Positions 52,185 through 60,190 of a stretch of 64,000 nt of DNA are shown one piece after another. The first letter of the stretch is position 1. Every line of letters starts with the position of its first letter. Below the pieces are notes generated by a model. The model had not been told where the DNA came from, searched no databases, and saw only the letters and a program-made list of their open reading frames with translations. Position numbers and translations under genes: made by a program. Source of the DNA: Streptomyces sp. cg36 (GTDB lineage: Bacteria; Actinomycetota; Actinomycetes; Streptomycetales; Streptomycetaceae); NCBI RefSeq assembly GCF_041080675.1, contig NZ_CP163520.1, positions 8,531,632-8,595,631 on the forward strand. Reading direction: 5' to 3'.

Positions 52185-53171
52185 TCAGCTGCTCGTGCGC
52201 GACGCCTTCGCCCCAGCCCGCGCGGCCGGGTCGCCTGCGGTCGGCCTGGGCTTGCGGCACGGGCCGGGGCCCTCGCAGCAGGCCGCCGATGCCGGGTTGT
52301 CCCCGTGGCAGGCCGGGCAGTTCCACAGGAGTCCTGCGGCCAGGGCGGCCGCGCGGATGGCCTGCCTGCTCCCGGCGTCCGCCGCGCTGAGCAATTGGTC
52401 CAGGACGGCCTCTCGTGGTGCGCCTTCGGTGCCGCTGTCGTCGAGTACGACGGCGTCCTGGACGGTCACGCGCAGGGGCACCGTGCCGTCGGGTCGCACG
52501 AGCCGGTCGCTTGCGGTGTCGAGGTGGACGGAGACCTGCACGGCCCCGAGCTCGGGGTCGAGGTACGCGAACACCAGGATGCCGTCGACCTCGCTCCACG
52601 GGAGGTCGTTCTCGTCGCTCTGCGGGTGGAAGACGGTGCTGCGGTTCGCCTGCTCGCACGCGTCGGGCGCGGGGAACGCGAAGGTGAGGGGCACAAGACG
52701 GCCCAGGCGAGGCCCTTGGACGGTGGCGCGGTGGAGGGAGAAGCCCTCGTCGGAGAAGCGGTCGCAGTCGTGTCCGTAGTACAGCTCCACTGCCTCGCGG
52801 TCATCGGCGGGCGGGTGGGGCGGGATGTCCTCGTGGCTGCGGAGGTTGGTCCAGTGTGCGCGTACGTGCCGTGCGAGCTCGGCGCGAGCGAGGCCCTCGT
52901 CGGTGAACGGCAGCACCCGGTCCTCGTCGCTGTCCCAGCGGCGCAGCAGCCAGACGCGGCCCGGCGCGCGGGGCGGAATGCGCGTGAGGGCCGGTGGCGG
53001 GGTCGCGAAGTCGAGATGCTCCAGCCAGCCGCCGAGGATGTCCGCGACCGCCGCGCCGGGCCACTCGCCTGTGCGCTCCTCCAGATCGATCAGCTGTTGG
53101 TGCAGGGTGACGAGGGTCTTGCCCATGGGAGTGTTCCGGTCGACGGGGGTCTTCGGCTCGGGGGTGGACAC
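52185..53171 (-). CDS. Hypothetical plasmid protein
   Basis: The 328-residue protein from GTG 53171 has GAGAGGAA 6 nt upstream; the frame extends further but without a ribosome site. It has a helical start (TLVTLHQQLIDLEERTGEWP), a beta-rich middle (VWLLRRWDSDEDRVLPFTDE) and a C-terminal cysteine cluster WNCPACHGDNPASAACCEGP, a probable zinc ribbon. No family recognised. Confidence 0.65.
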   Translation of the reverse strand: MSTPEPKTPVDRNTPMGKTLVTLHQQLIDLEERTGEWPGAAVADILGGWLEHLDFATPPPALTRIPPRAPGRVWLLRRWDSDEDRVLPFTDEGLARAELARHVRAHWTNLRSHEDIPPHPPADDREAVELYYGHDCDRFSDEGFSLHRATVQGPRLGRLVPLTFAFPAPDACEQANRSTVFHPQSDENDLPWSEVDGILVFAYLDPELGAVQVSVHLDTASDRLVRPDGTVPLRVTVQDAVVLDDSGTEGAPREAVLDQLLSAADAGSRQAIRAAALAAGLLWNCPACHGDNPASAACCEGPGPCRKPRPTAGDPAARAGAKASRTSS

Positions 53172-53229
53172 TGAGATTCCTCTCGGGTTGGTGGATGGCG
53201 TATGGGCGCGCGGCACGTCTGCCGTGGGC

Positions 53230-53515
53230 TCAGAACTCGCCGGGAATGAGCAAGCTGACGTGCCAGCGGTGGGGGGCCGGCCTGGTGCTCGGCAGTGGCG
53301 CATGCCTGGCGGAGGTCGTTCTCGTAGCTGTGGTTGATCCATGCCGGGGCACGTAGTTCTGCCTGGTCCGGGCTGGCGGCAGCGATTGCGAACAGGGTTG
53401 TCGCCGACGGCCGCCCCTCGGCCGGTCGCTCCACGACTGTGTCGCTGAGGCGCCGGGCATGCCAGGCGGTCTCCGGGGCGTCGGGAACGGGCGGCAGGGT
53501 CTACGGGGTGCTCAT
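53230..53515 (-). pseudogene. Small hypothetical gene broken by a nonsense codon and a frameshift
   Basis: A good ribosome site (AAGGAAA) leads to ATG 53515, but codon 5 is TAG (53501-53503). The frame after it is clearly protein-like: LPPVPDAPETAWHARRLSDT, then FAIAAASPDQAELRAPAWIN and HSYENDLRQACATAEHQAG. Near a run of six C (about 53275) the coding frame shifts to HRWHVSLLIPGEF and a proper stop. Two lesions in ~95 codons point to real decay rather than an error. Confidence 0.6.
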
Positions 53516-53579
53516 GAAGCTTTCCTTCGGGGACGCGGAGCGGGAGGCGGCGCCCTGGGCGGGGCCCGGGACGCTAGGG

Positions 53580-54209
53580 CTAGCGCTGTTCCAGTCCCAG
53601 GGCGTTGCGCAGCAGGCCGAGCACGGCGGCCTGGTCGGCGGGCAGAGCGGCCTCACGCAGGACGCGCTTGCGCAGGATGGGCACGTGCAGACTGATCCCG
53701 ACCGGTACGTCGGATGTGCCTTGGTGATACGTCAGCTGGTAGTGCCGGGAGTCGATCATCCAGGCCTCGTACCGGTCGGCGGGCCGCCCGCTGCGGGCAG
53801 TGTGGCTGTCGTCGGTGCTGGTTGCCGGGCAGGCGCAGGATGGGTCGGTGCAGGGACGGCCCGCCGGGTGCGAGGCGAGCACGGGCCGTGAGCGGTAGTG
53901 CGTGGCGGTGCCGTTCAGCATCGGGCAATGAGCTGCGGCATACGGCAGACACTCGGGGTGCAGCGCGGGCTCGGGAGAATAGCCCAGTCCCTGGTCGGCG
54001 GGGCGGACGAGGACGAAGAACCGTTCCTCAAGGTGTCCGGAGCAGATCTGGCACAGCCGCTGGTAGAAGGCATGGCGCATGCGGCTGGCGTCGAGGCTGC
54101 CGAACGCGGTGTGTCCGTTGTGGGTCAGCGACACCCAGGGCACGACCAGGCCGCCGGCCAGCGGCCGGTGGCAGCAGCGCACCGGTATACCGGGACGCGC
54201 CGCGGTCAC
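53580..54209 (-). CDS. Hypothetical cysteine-rich protein
   Basis: The 209-residue protein from GTG 54209 overlaps the upstream stop (GTGA). It has CCHRPLAGGLVVPWVSLTHN, CQICSGHLEERFFVLVRPAD and CTDPSCACPA: several cysteine pairs in the pattern of a treble-clef or zinc-ribbon protein. Family unknown; such proteins are common on Streptomyces plasmids. Translationally coupled to the gene before it. Confidence 0.62.
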   Translation of the reverse strand: MTAARPGIPVRCCHRPLAGGLVVPWVSLTHNGHTAFGSLDASRMRHAFYQRLCQICSGHLEERFFVLVRPADQGLGYSPEPALHPECLPYAAAHCPMLNGTATHYRSRPVLASHPAGRPCTDPSCACPATSTDDSHTARSGRPADRYEAWMIDSRHYQLTYHQGTSDVPVGISLHVPILRKRVLREAALPADQAAVLGLLRNALGLEQR

Positions 54210-54676
54210 TGCTCCCCCGGCCGTGCTGGCTGCGCGGCGTCCGCGTCGGGCGGCGCGGGGACAGGGCGGCTGAGACGGATACGCAGGTGGTCCGGGGTCG
54301 CAGGGTCCGTGTTGTAGGCCTGGATGCAGTACGGACAGGTGGCCTGGCGCGGGTCCGCAGCCACCGTGGCGCTCTCGCCGCACCGGGACCGCCGTGCCTC
54401 CAGGTACACGGCGCCGCTGGCAGGCAGCGAGGCCGTCTCGGCCGCGATGCAGGCCGCCTGCTGGAGCACGGGAGGGGCGGTGCGGACGGCGTCGCTGAGC
54501 TGTTGCAGCCGGTCGGCGAGCCGCTGCTGCTCCCCGTACAGGGCGATGCCGTTGCTGCCGGTCCACACTGCGACGGCGATCTCGCCTGGCTCGACGACCG
54601 CGTCGTCGATGTCGGTGCCGGGGTAGAGCAGTTGCGCCGCGCTGGCGGTGTCGGCCCATTCGAGTCGGTCAGACAT
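54206..54676 (-). CDS. Hypothetical protein with C-terminal zinc ribbon
   Basis: The 156-residue protein has an N-terminal half LLYPGTDIDDAVVEPGEIAV, a central helix (LADRLQQLSDAVRTAPPVLQ) and a C-terminal pair of cysteine sites (RSRCGESATV, CPYC). No family recognised. Coupled by GTGA to the downstream cysteine-rich gene. Confidence 0.6.
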   Translation of the reverse strand: MSDRLEWADTASAAQLLYPGTDIDDAVVEPGEIAVAVWTGSNGIALYGEQQRLADRLQQLSDAVRTAPPVLQQAACIAAETASLPASGAVYLEARRSRCGESATVAADPRQATCPYCIQAYNTDPATPDHLRIRLSRPVPAPPDADAAQPARPGEQ

Positions 54677-54760
54677 GTGGGGTGTTCTCCTTGCACGGTG
54701 TGAGGGAGGGGGCTGAGTGAAGGGCCCGGGGCGACAGCGCCGCCCCGGGCCGGTGAGGGG

Positions 54761-55138
54761 CTACGCGTCGGCCGGGGGGTTGGTGAGCTCGATGCAGGCG
54801 GCCGGGACCTTCGAGATGCGGTAGCGCGTCTGGTCCTCGCGGACGGTGAAGCGGGTGTTGTTCGGGTCACGGCGCAGTTGCTCGGTGGAGTCCTCGTCCA
54901 GCACGAAGTCGAAGCGGCTGCCGGTGCTGTTGGGCTGGCCCACGGTGCCGGTCAGGCGGCGCAGGCAGGCCGGACGGATCGTGGTGTCGATCCGTGCGGT
55001 GCGCCCGGGGAGGATGACCGGGCGCTGGGCGGCGTCGAGTTCGACCAGCCGGGCGGCGGCCGTCTCCTGGACGGCGGTGAGGGCGTTCACGTCGTCCAGG
55101 GCGGCGACGTGGGCGCGGATCTCGGCAAGAGTGGGCAT
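54761..55138 (-). CDS. Hypothetical protein
   Basis: The 125-residue protein from ATG 55138 has GAGAGGA 8 nt upstream. It begins with a helical pair (TLAEIRAHVAALDDVNALTA), then a beta-rich domain (FDFVLDEDSTEQLRRDPNNT; RFTVREDQTRYRISKVPAAC). No family or motif recognised; composition is soluble and cytosolic. Confidence 0.6.
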   Translation of the reverse strand: MPTLAEIRAHVAALDDVNALTAVQETAAARLVELDAAQRPVILPGRTARIDTTIRPACLRRLTGTVGQPNSTGSRFDFVLDEDSTEQLRRDPNNTRFTVREDQTRYRISKVPAACIELTNPPADA

Positions 55139-55263
55139 GGCAGGGTCCTCTCTGGTGTTGCGCGGGGTGAGCCGGGGCTGGGGTGCGCCCGGTGGAAGAG
55201 ACCGGCTGCCGGAGGGCGGCCGGGGATGGGCGCCGGGTGTGGCGTCCACCGGGTGTGCGTCGG

Positions 55264-55578
55264 TCAGTCGAGCGGGTAGAACACCAGCGCGGCGACGGCG
55301 TTGTCGGGGATCTGCGGGAAGAGCCTGCGCAGTTCCGGGTCGTTGGCGAGTTCGCTTTCCAGCGGATAGACCTCGCCGTGCAGCCCGTCGTACTCGGGGG
55401 CATAGCGGGCGCGCGCGCACGTGCTGAACGGCGAGTAGCCGTTGCCCTCGGCGTCGGCGGAGAGCACCACGAGGGTGCTTCCCGGAAGACGTGCCCATTC
55501 GTAGCCGACGAGGCGGCGCAGGAGGGCCAGAGTGAGCGGCTGATCGCGCTTAGTTTCAGGGTCGGGGGAGGTGGACAT
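55264..55578 (-). CDS. Hypothetical protein
   Basis: The 104-residue protein from ATG 55578 has GGAG 5 nt upstream. Sequence such as ALLRRLVGYEWARLPGSTLV, GNGYSPFSTCARARYAPEYD and IPDNAVAALVFYPLD looks like a small folded alpha/beta protein often seen on Streptomyces plasmids. Function unknown. It lies in the ParB-headed unit. Confidence 0.6.
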   Translation of the reverse strand: MSTSPDPETKRDQPLTLALLRRLVGYEWARLPGSTLVVLSADAEGNGYSPFSTCARARYAPEYDGLHGEVYPLESELANDPELRRLFPQIPDNAVAALVFYPLD

Positions 55579-55655
55579 GGGGGCTCCGTCGGGTCGTGCC
55601 AGCGTGAAGGGGGCGGCCAGGCCTTGTCGGGGCCCGGCCGCCGTGCGCGTGAGGC

Positions 55656-57194
55656 TCAGGCGCCGCCGGGGGCGTCGGTGTCCGTGCCCCGGTGGGCGGC
55701 CACGGCCTGTTCCTCGACCTCGGACAGCCGGTAGGAGCCCTTGTCGTCCTGACCCAGCTTCTCCAGAAGCAGCAGGTAGGCAGCCTGCTGGGGCGTAGGG
55801 TCCTCCCACAGGAAGCGGACCTGCATGCTGGCGTCGTTCCAGCCCTTCGGGTCACGCATGTCGCGCTCGAACGCTGCGGCGACGTGCGCGAACAGCACGT
55901 GAGCCGTGCGGGCCTTGGAGAGGGTGACGTGCTCCGACAGCCGCACCTGCTCCAGCGGGCTCTCGGGCAGCTTCACGCCCAGGAACTGGGCGACGTCCTC
56001 GCTCTCCTGGCGCTGTGCCCATTTGCCGTAGCAGCGGGGCAGGTCAAGCAGCACCCCGAGGGCGAACCGCCAGGCTTCTTCCGGCAGGGCCTTGCTGCCG
56101 CGCACCAGGCGGGAGACGAACGCCTTGCGGGGGCCTGCGGCGGCCTTCCAGGCACGGTTGCACGCGGTGGTGCGGGCCCGCTCGGCCGCCTCCTCCTCGT
56201 CCTCGGCGCTCTTCTGCGGCTTCGGCTTCGGGCGTACCTTGTGCCCGTGCCCGGCCGGGTCGGCGCAGTACCAGACGGGCCGGTGCTCGTCGTCGAGGCG
56301 GGCGCTGTGGCCGGGGCAGCCCTTGTGGTTGGCCTCTTCCATCGGCCTGCCCAGCGGTGAGGTGAGCTCCGACAGAGGCCGGGCGGTGTCCTTCTCCCCG
56401 TATGCCGACGGCGTGGGCAGCAGGGCAATGCCCGCCTTCTCCAGTGCCGCGACAGCCTCCTTGCGGGTGGTGCGGTCGTCCATCTCGGCTGTGAGCAGGG
56501 CGAGTTCCTGGTCCCAGTGACCGCGCCCGCCGCCCTGCTCCGCCTCGTCGCGGGCCAGTGCACGCAGCAGGCGGTCCTGGGCGCGGGGCACGTCCTCGAC
56601 CTCCGCGAGCTGGGCGATCTGCTCCAGGTCCATGCCCGAGGCGGAGGCCCGGCGCAAGGTGGCGTCGTCGAGCTGCTGGGCCCGGCCGAGCCGCTTGCCG
56701 GTGCCGCGCTTGATGCCGAGCGCACGCGCGGCCCTGGTCTGTTCGACCTCGTCCATCCCCAGCAGCGACAGCTCGGCGGCCTTGAGGGTGTCCTTGGGGG
56801 ACATGCCCTGCCGCTGGCGGTTCTCGATCAGCGACAGGAACCGCGTCCAGGCGTCGCGGCCCACCATGTCGGTGCGGACGTAGGCCTTGATCTGCCGCTG
56901 GGGGTGGCCCTCCGCCTCGGCGGTGGCGTTCGCGACCTGCGCGGCCTGCGTGCGCCGCCAGCCCTTGAACGCGGTGTAGGTGCCATCGGGGAGGGGGCGG
57001 ACACTGACCGGGTCCTGGACGCCGACGGCCTTCACGGAACTGATCAGCTCGGCGTCGGGCTCGGTGTCGTGCTCGCGGGCGTTGCACTCGTCCCGCATGA
57101 TCAGGCTCGGGTCGAGCAGGACGGCACTCAGGTTCTCCTCGTCGGCGTCGACGGGGAGGGACGCGGCCCTCTGGTCGGCGGTGGCTGTGGCCAT
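55656..57194 (-). CDS. ParB/Spo0J-like nucleoid- or plasmid-associated protein
   Basis: The 512-residue protein has an N-terminal ParB domain with a degenerate arginine/box region (RDECNAREHDTEPDAELISS, VGVQDPVSVRPLPDGTYTAF, KGWRRTQAAQVAN) and a central helix-turn-helix (GMSPKDTLKAAELSLLGMDE). A long charged helical tail contains a possible CxxxH site (HKGCPGHSARLDDEHRP). It is longer than partition ParB (~300 residues), and no ParA partner is encoded beside it, so it may be a CTPase-type DNA-binding regulator rather than a partition protein. AAGGAGG precedes the ATG by 6 nt. It is driven by one of the conserved promoters. Confidence 0.8.
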   Translation of the reverse strand: MATATADQRAASLPVDADEENLSAVLLDPSLIMRDECNAREHDTEPDAELISSVKAVGVQDPVSVRPLPDGTYTAFKGWRRTQAAQVANATAEAEGHPQRQIKAYVRTDMVGRDAWTRFLSLIENRQRQGMSPKDTLKAAELSLLGMDEVEQTRAARALGIKRGTGKRLGRAQQLDDATLRRASASGMDLEQIAQLAEVEDVPRAQDRLLRALARDEAEQGGGRGHWDQELALLTAEMDDRTTRKEAVAALEKAGIALLPTPSAYGEKDTARPLSELTSPLGRPMEEANHKGCPGHSARLDDEHRPVWYCADPAGHGHKVRPKPKPQKSAEDEEEAAERARTTACNRAWKAAAGPRKAFVSRLVRGSKALPEEAWRFALGVLLDLPRCYGKWAQRQESEDVAQFLGVKLPESPLEQVRLSEHVTLSKARTAHVLFAHVAAAFERDMRDPKGWNDASMQVRFLWEDPTPQQAAYLLLLEKLGQDDKGSYRLSEVEEQAVAAHRGTDTDAPGGA

Positions 57195-57212
57195 GTCTGG
57201 CCTCCTTGTGCT

Positions 57213-57260
57213 GGTTGACGGACTTTCAGCGGCGCCGGGAGGGAGCCACCCTCTCGACAT
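57213..57260 (-). promoter_or_regulatory. Conserved hairpin leader of the ParB-like gene (copy A)
   Basis: Between promoter and gene, the leader shares GTTGACG(G/A)AC, a GGCG-rich stretch and a GGGAGGG..CCA..CCCTC hairpin block with the leaders at 62139-62188 and 63211-63259. The hairpin stem here has ~8 bp with one imperfect pair and a 5-nt loop. Conservation outside coding sequence suggests control at RNA level or a protein site just downstream of the start. Confidence 0.55.
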
Positions 57261-57293
57261 GTTCCATAATACTGTATTCTTGGGATGGTGCAA
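57261..57293 (-). promoter_or_regulatory. Conserved promoter ahead of the ParB-like gene
   Basis: Minus strand: -35 TTGCAC (57293-57288), a 16-bp spacer, -10 TATTAT (57271-57266), then GGAACATG. The leader is ~65 nt. The core is identical to four other promoters in the window. Confidence 0.8.
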
Positions 57294-57332
57294 CCGTTAT
57301 GCTCCGCGCTGGCCCCGCCGCGAAGGCGCGGG

Positions 57333-57512
57333 TCAGCGGGCCTGGCGGCGGGCGGCGTGGACGGAGCACGCGTACACCGCGCGGGCACCGCCGCTGAGGC
57401 GGCGGATGGAAGCGACCTGCTCGTTGCAGGGCAGACCGCAGTCGACACACCGGCGCTCCTCCTCAGTCGCGGGGGCCGGCGCGGGCGGCGGGGACGGTGC
57501 GGATCGGGACAC
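57333..57512 (-). CDS. Very small zinc-ribbon protein (59 residues)
   Basis: GTG 57512 with GAGGAGG 8 nt upstream opens a 59-codon gene. A Pro/Ala-rich N-terminus is followed by RRCVDCGLPCNEQVAS and VYACSVHAARRQAR; the four cysteines and a histidine suit a single zinc ribbon. The clean ribosome site and cysteine spacing argue for a real gene. Confidence 0.6.
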   Translation of the reverse strand: MSRSAPSPPPAPAPATEEERRCVDCGLPCNEQVASIRRLSGGARAVYACSVHAARRQAR

Positions 57513-57638
57513 GGCGGATTCCTCCTCTACCGGGCTGAAGGGGTGATGGTCGTCGGAGTGCAGGACGGCCGTCCCGGGGCGGGTGCGCGGTGGGGTCCCT
57601 GCGCGTGGGTGAGCGGGGCGAGGGAGTTGCCGATCGCG

Positions 57639-57980
57639 TCAGGCGAAGCGGAGCCGGGTGTTCGGTGCGTGCCCCAGGAACTCCTCCAGGGCGGCCAGGA
57701 ACGAACCGAAGGCGGGGCTGCCCTCGCCGTACATCACCCTGGGGCGCAGCAGCGGGTACGCGGGGTGCCCCCAGATGTCGCAGGCGCGGGCGTAGAACGT
57801 GCCGAACTCCCTGGTGAGGAAGCCCTGCCGGACGAGATCGGTGACATGTCCGTTCCGCAGGAGGAACACGCTCCAGCCGGGCTCGGGCTGCGCGGCGGGG
57901 ACGGTCAGCGCCACCGGCTCGGCCATGCCGGAGCGCCGCCCCACGCGCTCGATGACGCACTCGTGGTCATACCGGTCCAT
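57639..57980 (-). CDS. Hypothetical protein
   Basis: The 113-residue protein from ATG 57980 has AGGAG 7 nt upstream. It has a beta-rich N-terminal half (PGWSVFLLRNGHVTDLVRQG) and a C-terminal half with WGHPAYPLLRPRVMYGEG and ALEEFLGHAP. No family recognised; probably cotranscribed with the genes starting at 58913. Confidence 0.58.
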   Translation of the reverse strand: MDRYDHECVIERVGRRSGMAEPVALTVPAAQPEPGWSVFLLRNGHVTDLVRQGFLTREFGTFYARACDIWGHPAYPLLRPRVMYGEGSPAFGSFLAALEEFLGHAPNTRLRFA

Positions 57981-58013
57981 GGCGGCGCTCCTGATGGGTG
58001 AATGGACGGGGTG

Positions 58014-58172
58014 TCAGTCCTGGACGGGCCCCTTGGCCTGGCTGCTGTCCCGCCACTGCGCCAGCTGGCGGGCGCATGAGGCGCTGTCGGCCAGGCACTC
58101 GGCGGCCGTCTCGGGAGAGGGGTGGCGGATGATGCCGGTCGCTCGGCCGGACGTGTCGTAGAGGCGGGCCAT
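58014..58172 (-). CDS. Very small hypothetical protein (52 residues)
   Basis: From ATG 58172 it reads MARLYDTSGRATGIIRHPSP, then ETAAECLADSASCARQLAQW. It begins 15 bp after the stop of the 58188-58913 gene and fits the spacing of that unit. Composition (charged helix, two cysteines) looks like a real small protein; the ribosome site is weak. Confidence 0.5.
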   Translation of the reverse strand: MARLYDTSGRATGIIRHPSPETAAECLADSASCARQLAQWRDSSQAKGPVQD

Positions 58173-58187
58173 CCAGCCGCGGCTGCC

Positions 58188-58913
58188 CTACTCGATGCCG
58201 TGGTCCTCCGGCGCGTGGTCGGCAGAGCCCCCGTCGTCGATCCGGATGGTGCGGCCGTCCGGGAGCGGGACGATGACGGCGGTGCGGGTGATGTCGGCTT
58301 CGTGGAACCCGGCGTGTGCGAGGGCCTGACTGAGGATCTTGCCCGCGTTGGCCGGTATGTCGCGTGCCGCCTGCGGCATCCGGCTGAGGCGTTCGAGTAT
58401 CGCGTTGATCAGTTCCAGCGTGGCTTTCCTCTCGTCCGACGGGGGTGCGCTGTCGGAGGTCTCGGCGAGGCGGCTGCGCAGCTCGGTGAGGACGGAGGAG
58501 GCGGTAGCGGCGCCGGGGCGGTCCACGACTTCGGTGTGCAGCAGAAACATCCGTGCCGCCCAGTGCGCAGCCGGTCGCTCGCGCGTGAGCGCGCAGGGAT
58601 GCTCGCCGGTCAGGTCGTACGCCCGCGTGATGGCGTCGTGGGTGCGGGTGCGCAGGGTGCGGACGGCGGCGACCAGGCGTGCGGGGTCGGCGAGCGGAAA
58701 GAGGTCGCGCTCGCGGACGGCGTGGGCTTCCAGGAGGACCGCGTCCCACAGTGTGGCCAGTTCTGCGGTGCATTCGGCCTGACCGGCGAGCTGCGCGAGG
58801 TGCAGGGGGGCGCTCTGGGCGCCGAGCGCGAGGGCGGCGCCGGCCTCGCGGTGGAGTGTGTAGGCGCGCTGGGCGTGGGCGGTGAGCAGCCTCGCAGCCT
58901 GGGGCAGATTCAC
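58188..58913 (-). CDS. Hypothetical helical protein
   Basis: The 241-residue protein is strongly alpha-helical (AARLLTAHAQRAYTLHREAG; TAELATLWDAVLLEAHAVRE), with a short beta C-terminus (TRTAVIVPLPDGRTIRIDDG). GTG 58913 is chosen because AAGGAGG lies 6 nt upstream and because the ATG at 58937 is itself part of the -10 element of the conserved promoter. The leader is then only ~16 nt. No family recognised. Confidence 0.65.
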   Translation of the reverse strand: MNLPQAARLLTAHAQRAYTLHREAGAALALGAQSAPLHLAQLAGQAECTAELATLWDAVLLEAHAVRERDLFPLADPARLVAAVRTLRTRTHDAITRAYDLTGEHPCALTRERPAAHWAARMFLLHTEVVDRPGAATASSVLTELRSRLAETSDSAPPSDERKATLELINAILERLSRMPQAARDIPANAGKILSQALAHAGFHEADITRTAVIVPLPDGRTIRIDDGGSADHAPEDHGIE

Positions 58914-58930
58914 GAGAGACCTCCTTGTGA

Positions 58931-58963
58931 GTTCCATAATACCTTATCTGTTGGGTAGGGCAA
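58931..58963 (-). promoter_or_regulatory. Conserved promoter, copy with a very short leader
   Basis: Minus strand: -35 TTGCCC (58963-58958), a 16-bp spacer, -10 TATTAT (58941-58936), then GGAACTC. The ribosome site AAGGAGG begins only a few bases after the predicted start, unlike the 53-65-nt leaders of the other copies. Confidence 0.8.
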
Positions 58964-59012
58964 CTGGGTTTCCCTGCTGCCCCACCCCCGCCTTTGGCCG
59001 TGAGCATGGCTG

Positions 59013-59819
59013 TCAGAGCGGCTGCCTGGCCAGCCGGAGCTGGATCCCGTCAGGCGCGACCGTCACCCTTCGGCCCGGGCGGCTGAGGAGCTGTACGTAC
59101 GCGTCCATGTCCCGGTCGTAGCGCTCAGCTTCGTACCCTGGGGCCTCGATGCGGGCTCCGGGCCGGACCGAACCCCAGGGCTCCAGCAGCCTTGCCACCC
59201 TGGCGGTACCCGCGCTGCGGTAGATCTGGAAGCCCGGGGTGCGCGTGTAGTCGATGTCCGCCAGGCCGTAAGGCATCAGTCCCGCGACGGCGAGCTCCAC
59301 GGCCAGGGCCCGCAACCGCTCGTCGTCGATCAGGTCCCCGGTGAGTCCCGGCAGTTCAAGGGAGGCGGCAGCGGCCCGCCGGGCGGCGTCCGCTTCTCGT
59401 TCCGCGCTCTCGGCTGCGGACTCGGCCTCCTGCGCATCGCCGTAGGCGCGGACGCGCGCCCCGGTGAACTGGTCCATCAGGTCCCAGCCGCAACCCAGGG
59501 CTGCGGGGGTCAGGCGGAATCGCATGGCGGACGGGTCGGCGGGCTGCGCAGCGAAGTACACCTCACTGCTGCCGTGCGGCTCGGTGGTCACCAGCCCGGA
59601 TCGGCGCAGGGCGTCCGCGATGAACGGCGCTACCGCGCGGGAGAATCCGCCTGGCGTGCACCACGCGGCGGCGGCGCACCGTGCGCCTGCCCCGACTGGA
59701 TGACGCATCTGCCGGTCGAACACCATCACTCCGCCGTGGGGGCGGTGGCTGGGGAAGGCCGACAGGGCGGCGTCGGCTCGCGCGAGGGCGTCAAGGTCGG
59801 CGGGGGTGGACGGATGCAT
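59013..59819 (-). CDS. Hypothetical protein
   Basis: The 268-residue protein from ATG 59819 has AAGGGAA 7 nt upstream. It has an N-terminal domain (YFAAQPADPSAMRFRLTPAA), an alanine/arginine-rich helix in the middle (AESAAESAEREADAARRAAA) and a C-terminal domain with SRPGRRVTVAPDGIQLRLAR. No catalytic motif or known family. Confidence 0.6.
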   Translation of the reverse strand: MHPSTPADLDALARADAALSAFPSHRPHGGVMVFDRQMRHPVGAGARCAAAAWCTPGGFSRAVAPFIADALRRSGLVTTEPHGSSEVYFAAQPADPSAMRFRLTPAALGCGWDLMDQFTGARVRAYGDAQEAESAAESAEREADAARRAAAASLELPGLTGDLIDDERLRALAVELAVAGLMPYGLADIDYTRTPGFQIYRSAGTARVARLLEPWGSVRPGARIEAPGYEAERYDRDMDAYVQLLSRPGRRVTVAPDGIQLRLARQPL

Positions 59820-59866
59820 GGCGGGGTTCCCTTCGTAGGGTGCGGGCGGTGGGCGTTGGACTACGG

Positions 59867-60037
59867 TCACGGGCGCCCGGCCTCACGCCAGGCCTCGTGA
59901 CGCTCGGCATCGGCGCGGGCGTCTTCGGCGGTGTACCCGCTGCTGCACCACCCGTGGCAGAGCTGACCTGCGGGGGCGCGGCAGGTCTCGCAAGGCTCCT
60001 CGAAGTCGTCGGGACGAAACGGAAGCAGACTGCTCAC
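59867..60037 (-). CDS. Very small zinc-finger-like protein (56 residues)
   Basis: GTG 60037 follows AAGGAGG by 7 nt. The product contains CETCRAPAGQLCHGWC, a typical four-ligand zinc site seen in short Streptomyces proteins, and ends in a charged helix (ARADAERHEAWREAGRP). The excellent ribosome site and motif support a genuine gene despite its size. Confidence 0.68.
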   Translation of the reverse strand: MSSLLPFRPDDFEEPCETCRAPAGQLCHGWCSSGYTAEDARADAERHEAWREAGRP

Positions 60038-60190
60038 GGCGCGCCCTCCTTGGGTGCGGGTTCGTCACCGTGACTCCGGTGAGTGGGCGAGTCGCACGCG
60101 GTCGGCGGGTGGGCGCTGTGCCGGCTGCTCCGCACGCGTGCGGGACTTCGGCGGGCAGGGGGAGCGGCGTTCTCGGCGGTGACGGGGCAC

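Noticed and set aside
58913..58937. ATG 58937 as start of the 58188 gene
   Set aside because: That ATG is part of the -10 element (TATTATGG) of the conserved promoter; GTG 58913 with AAGGAGG is the sensible start.
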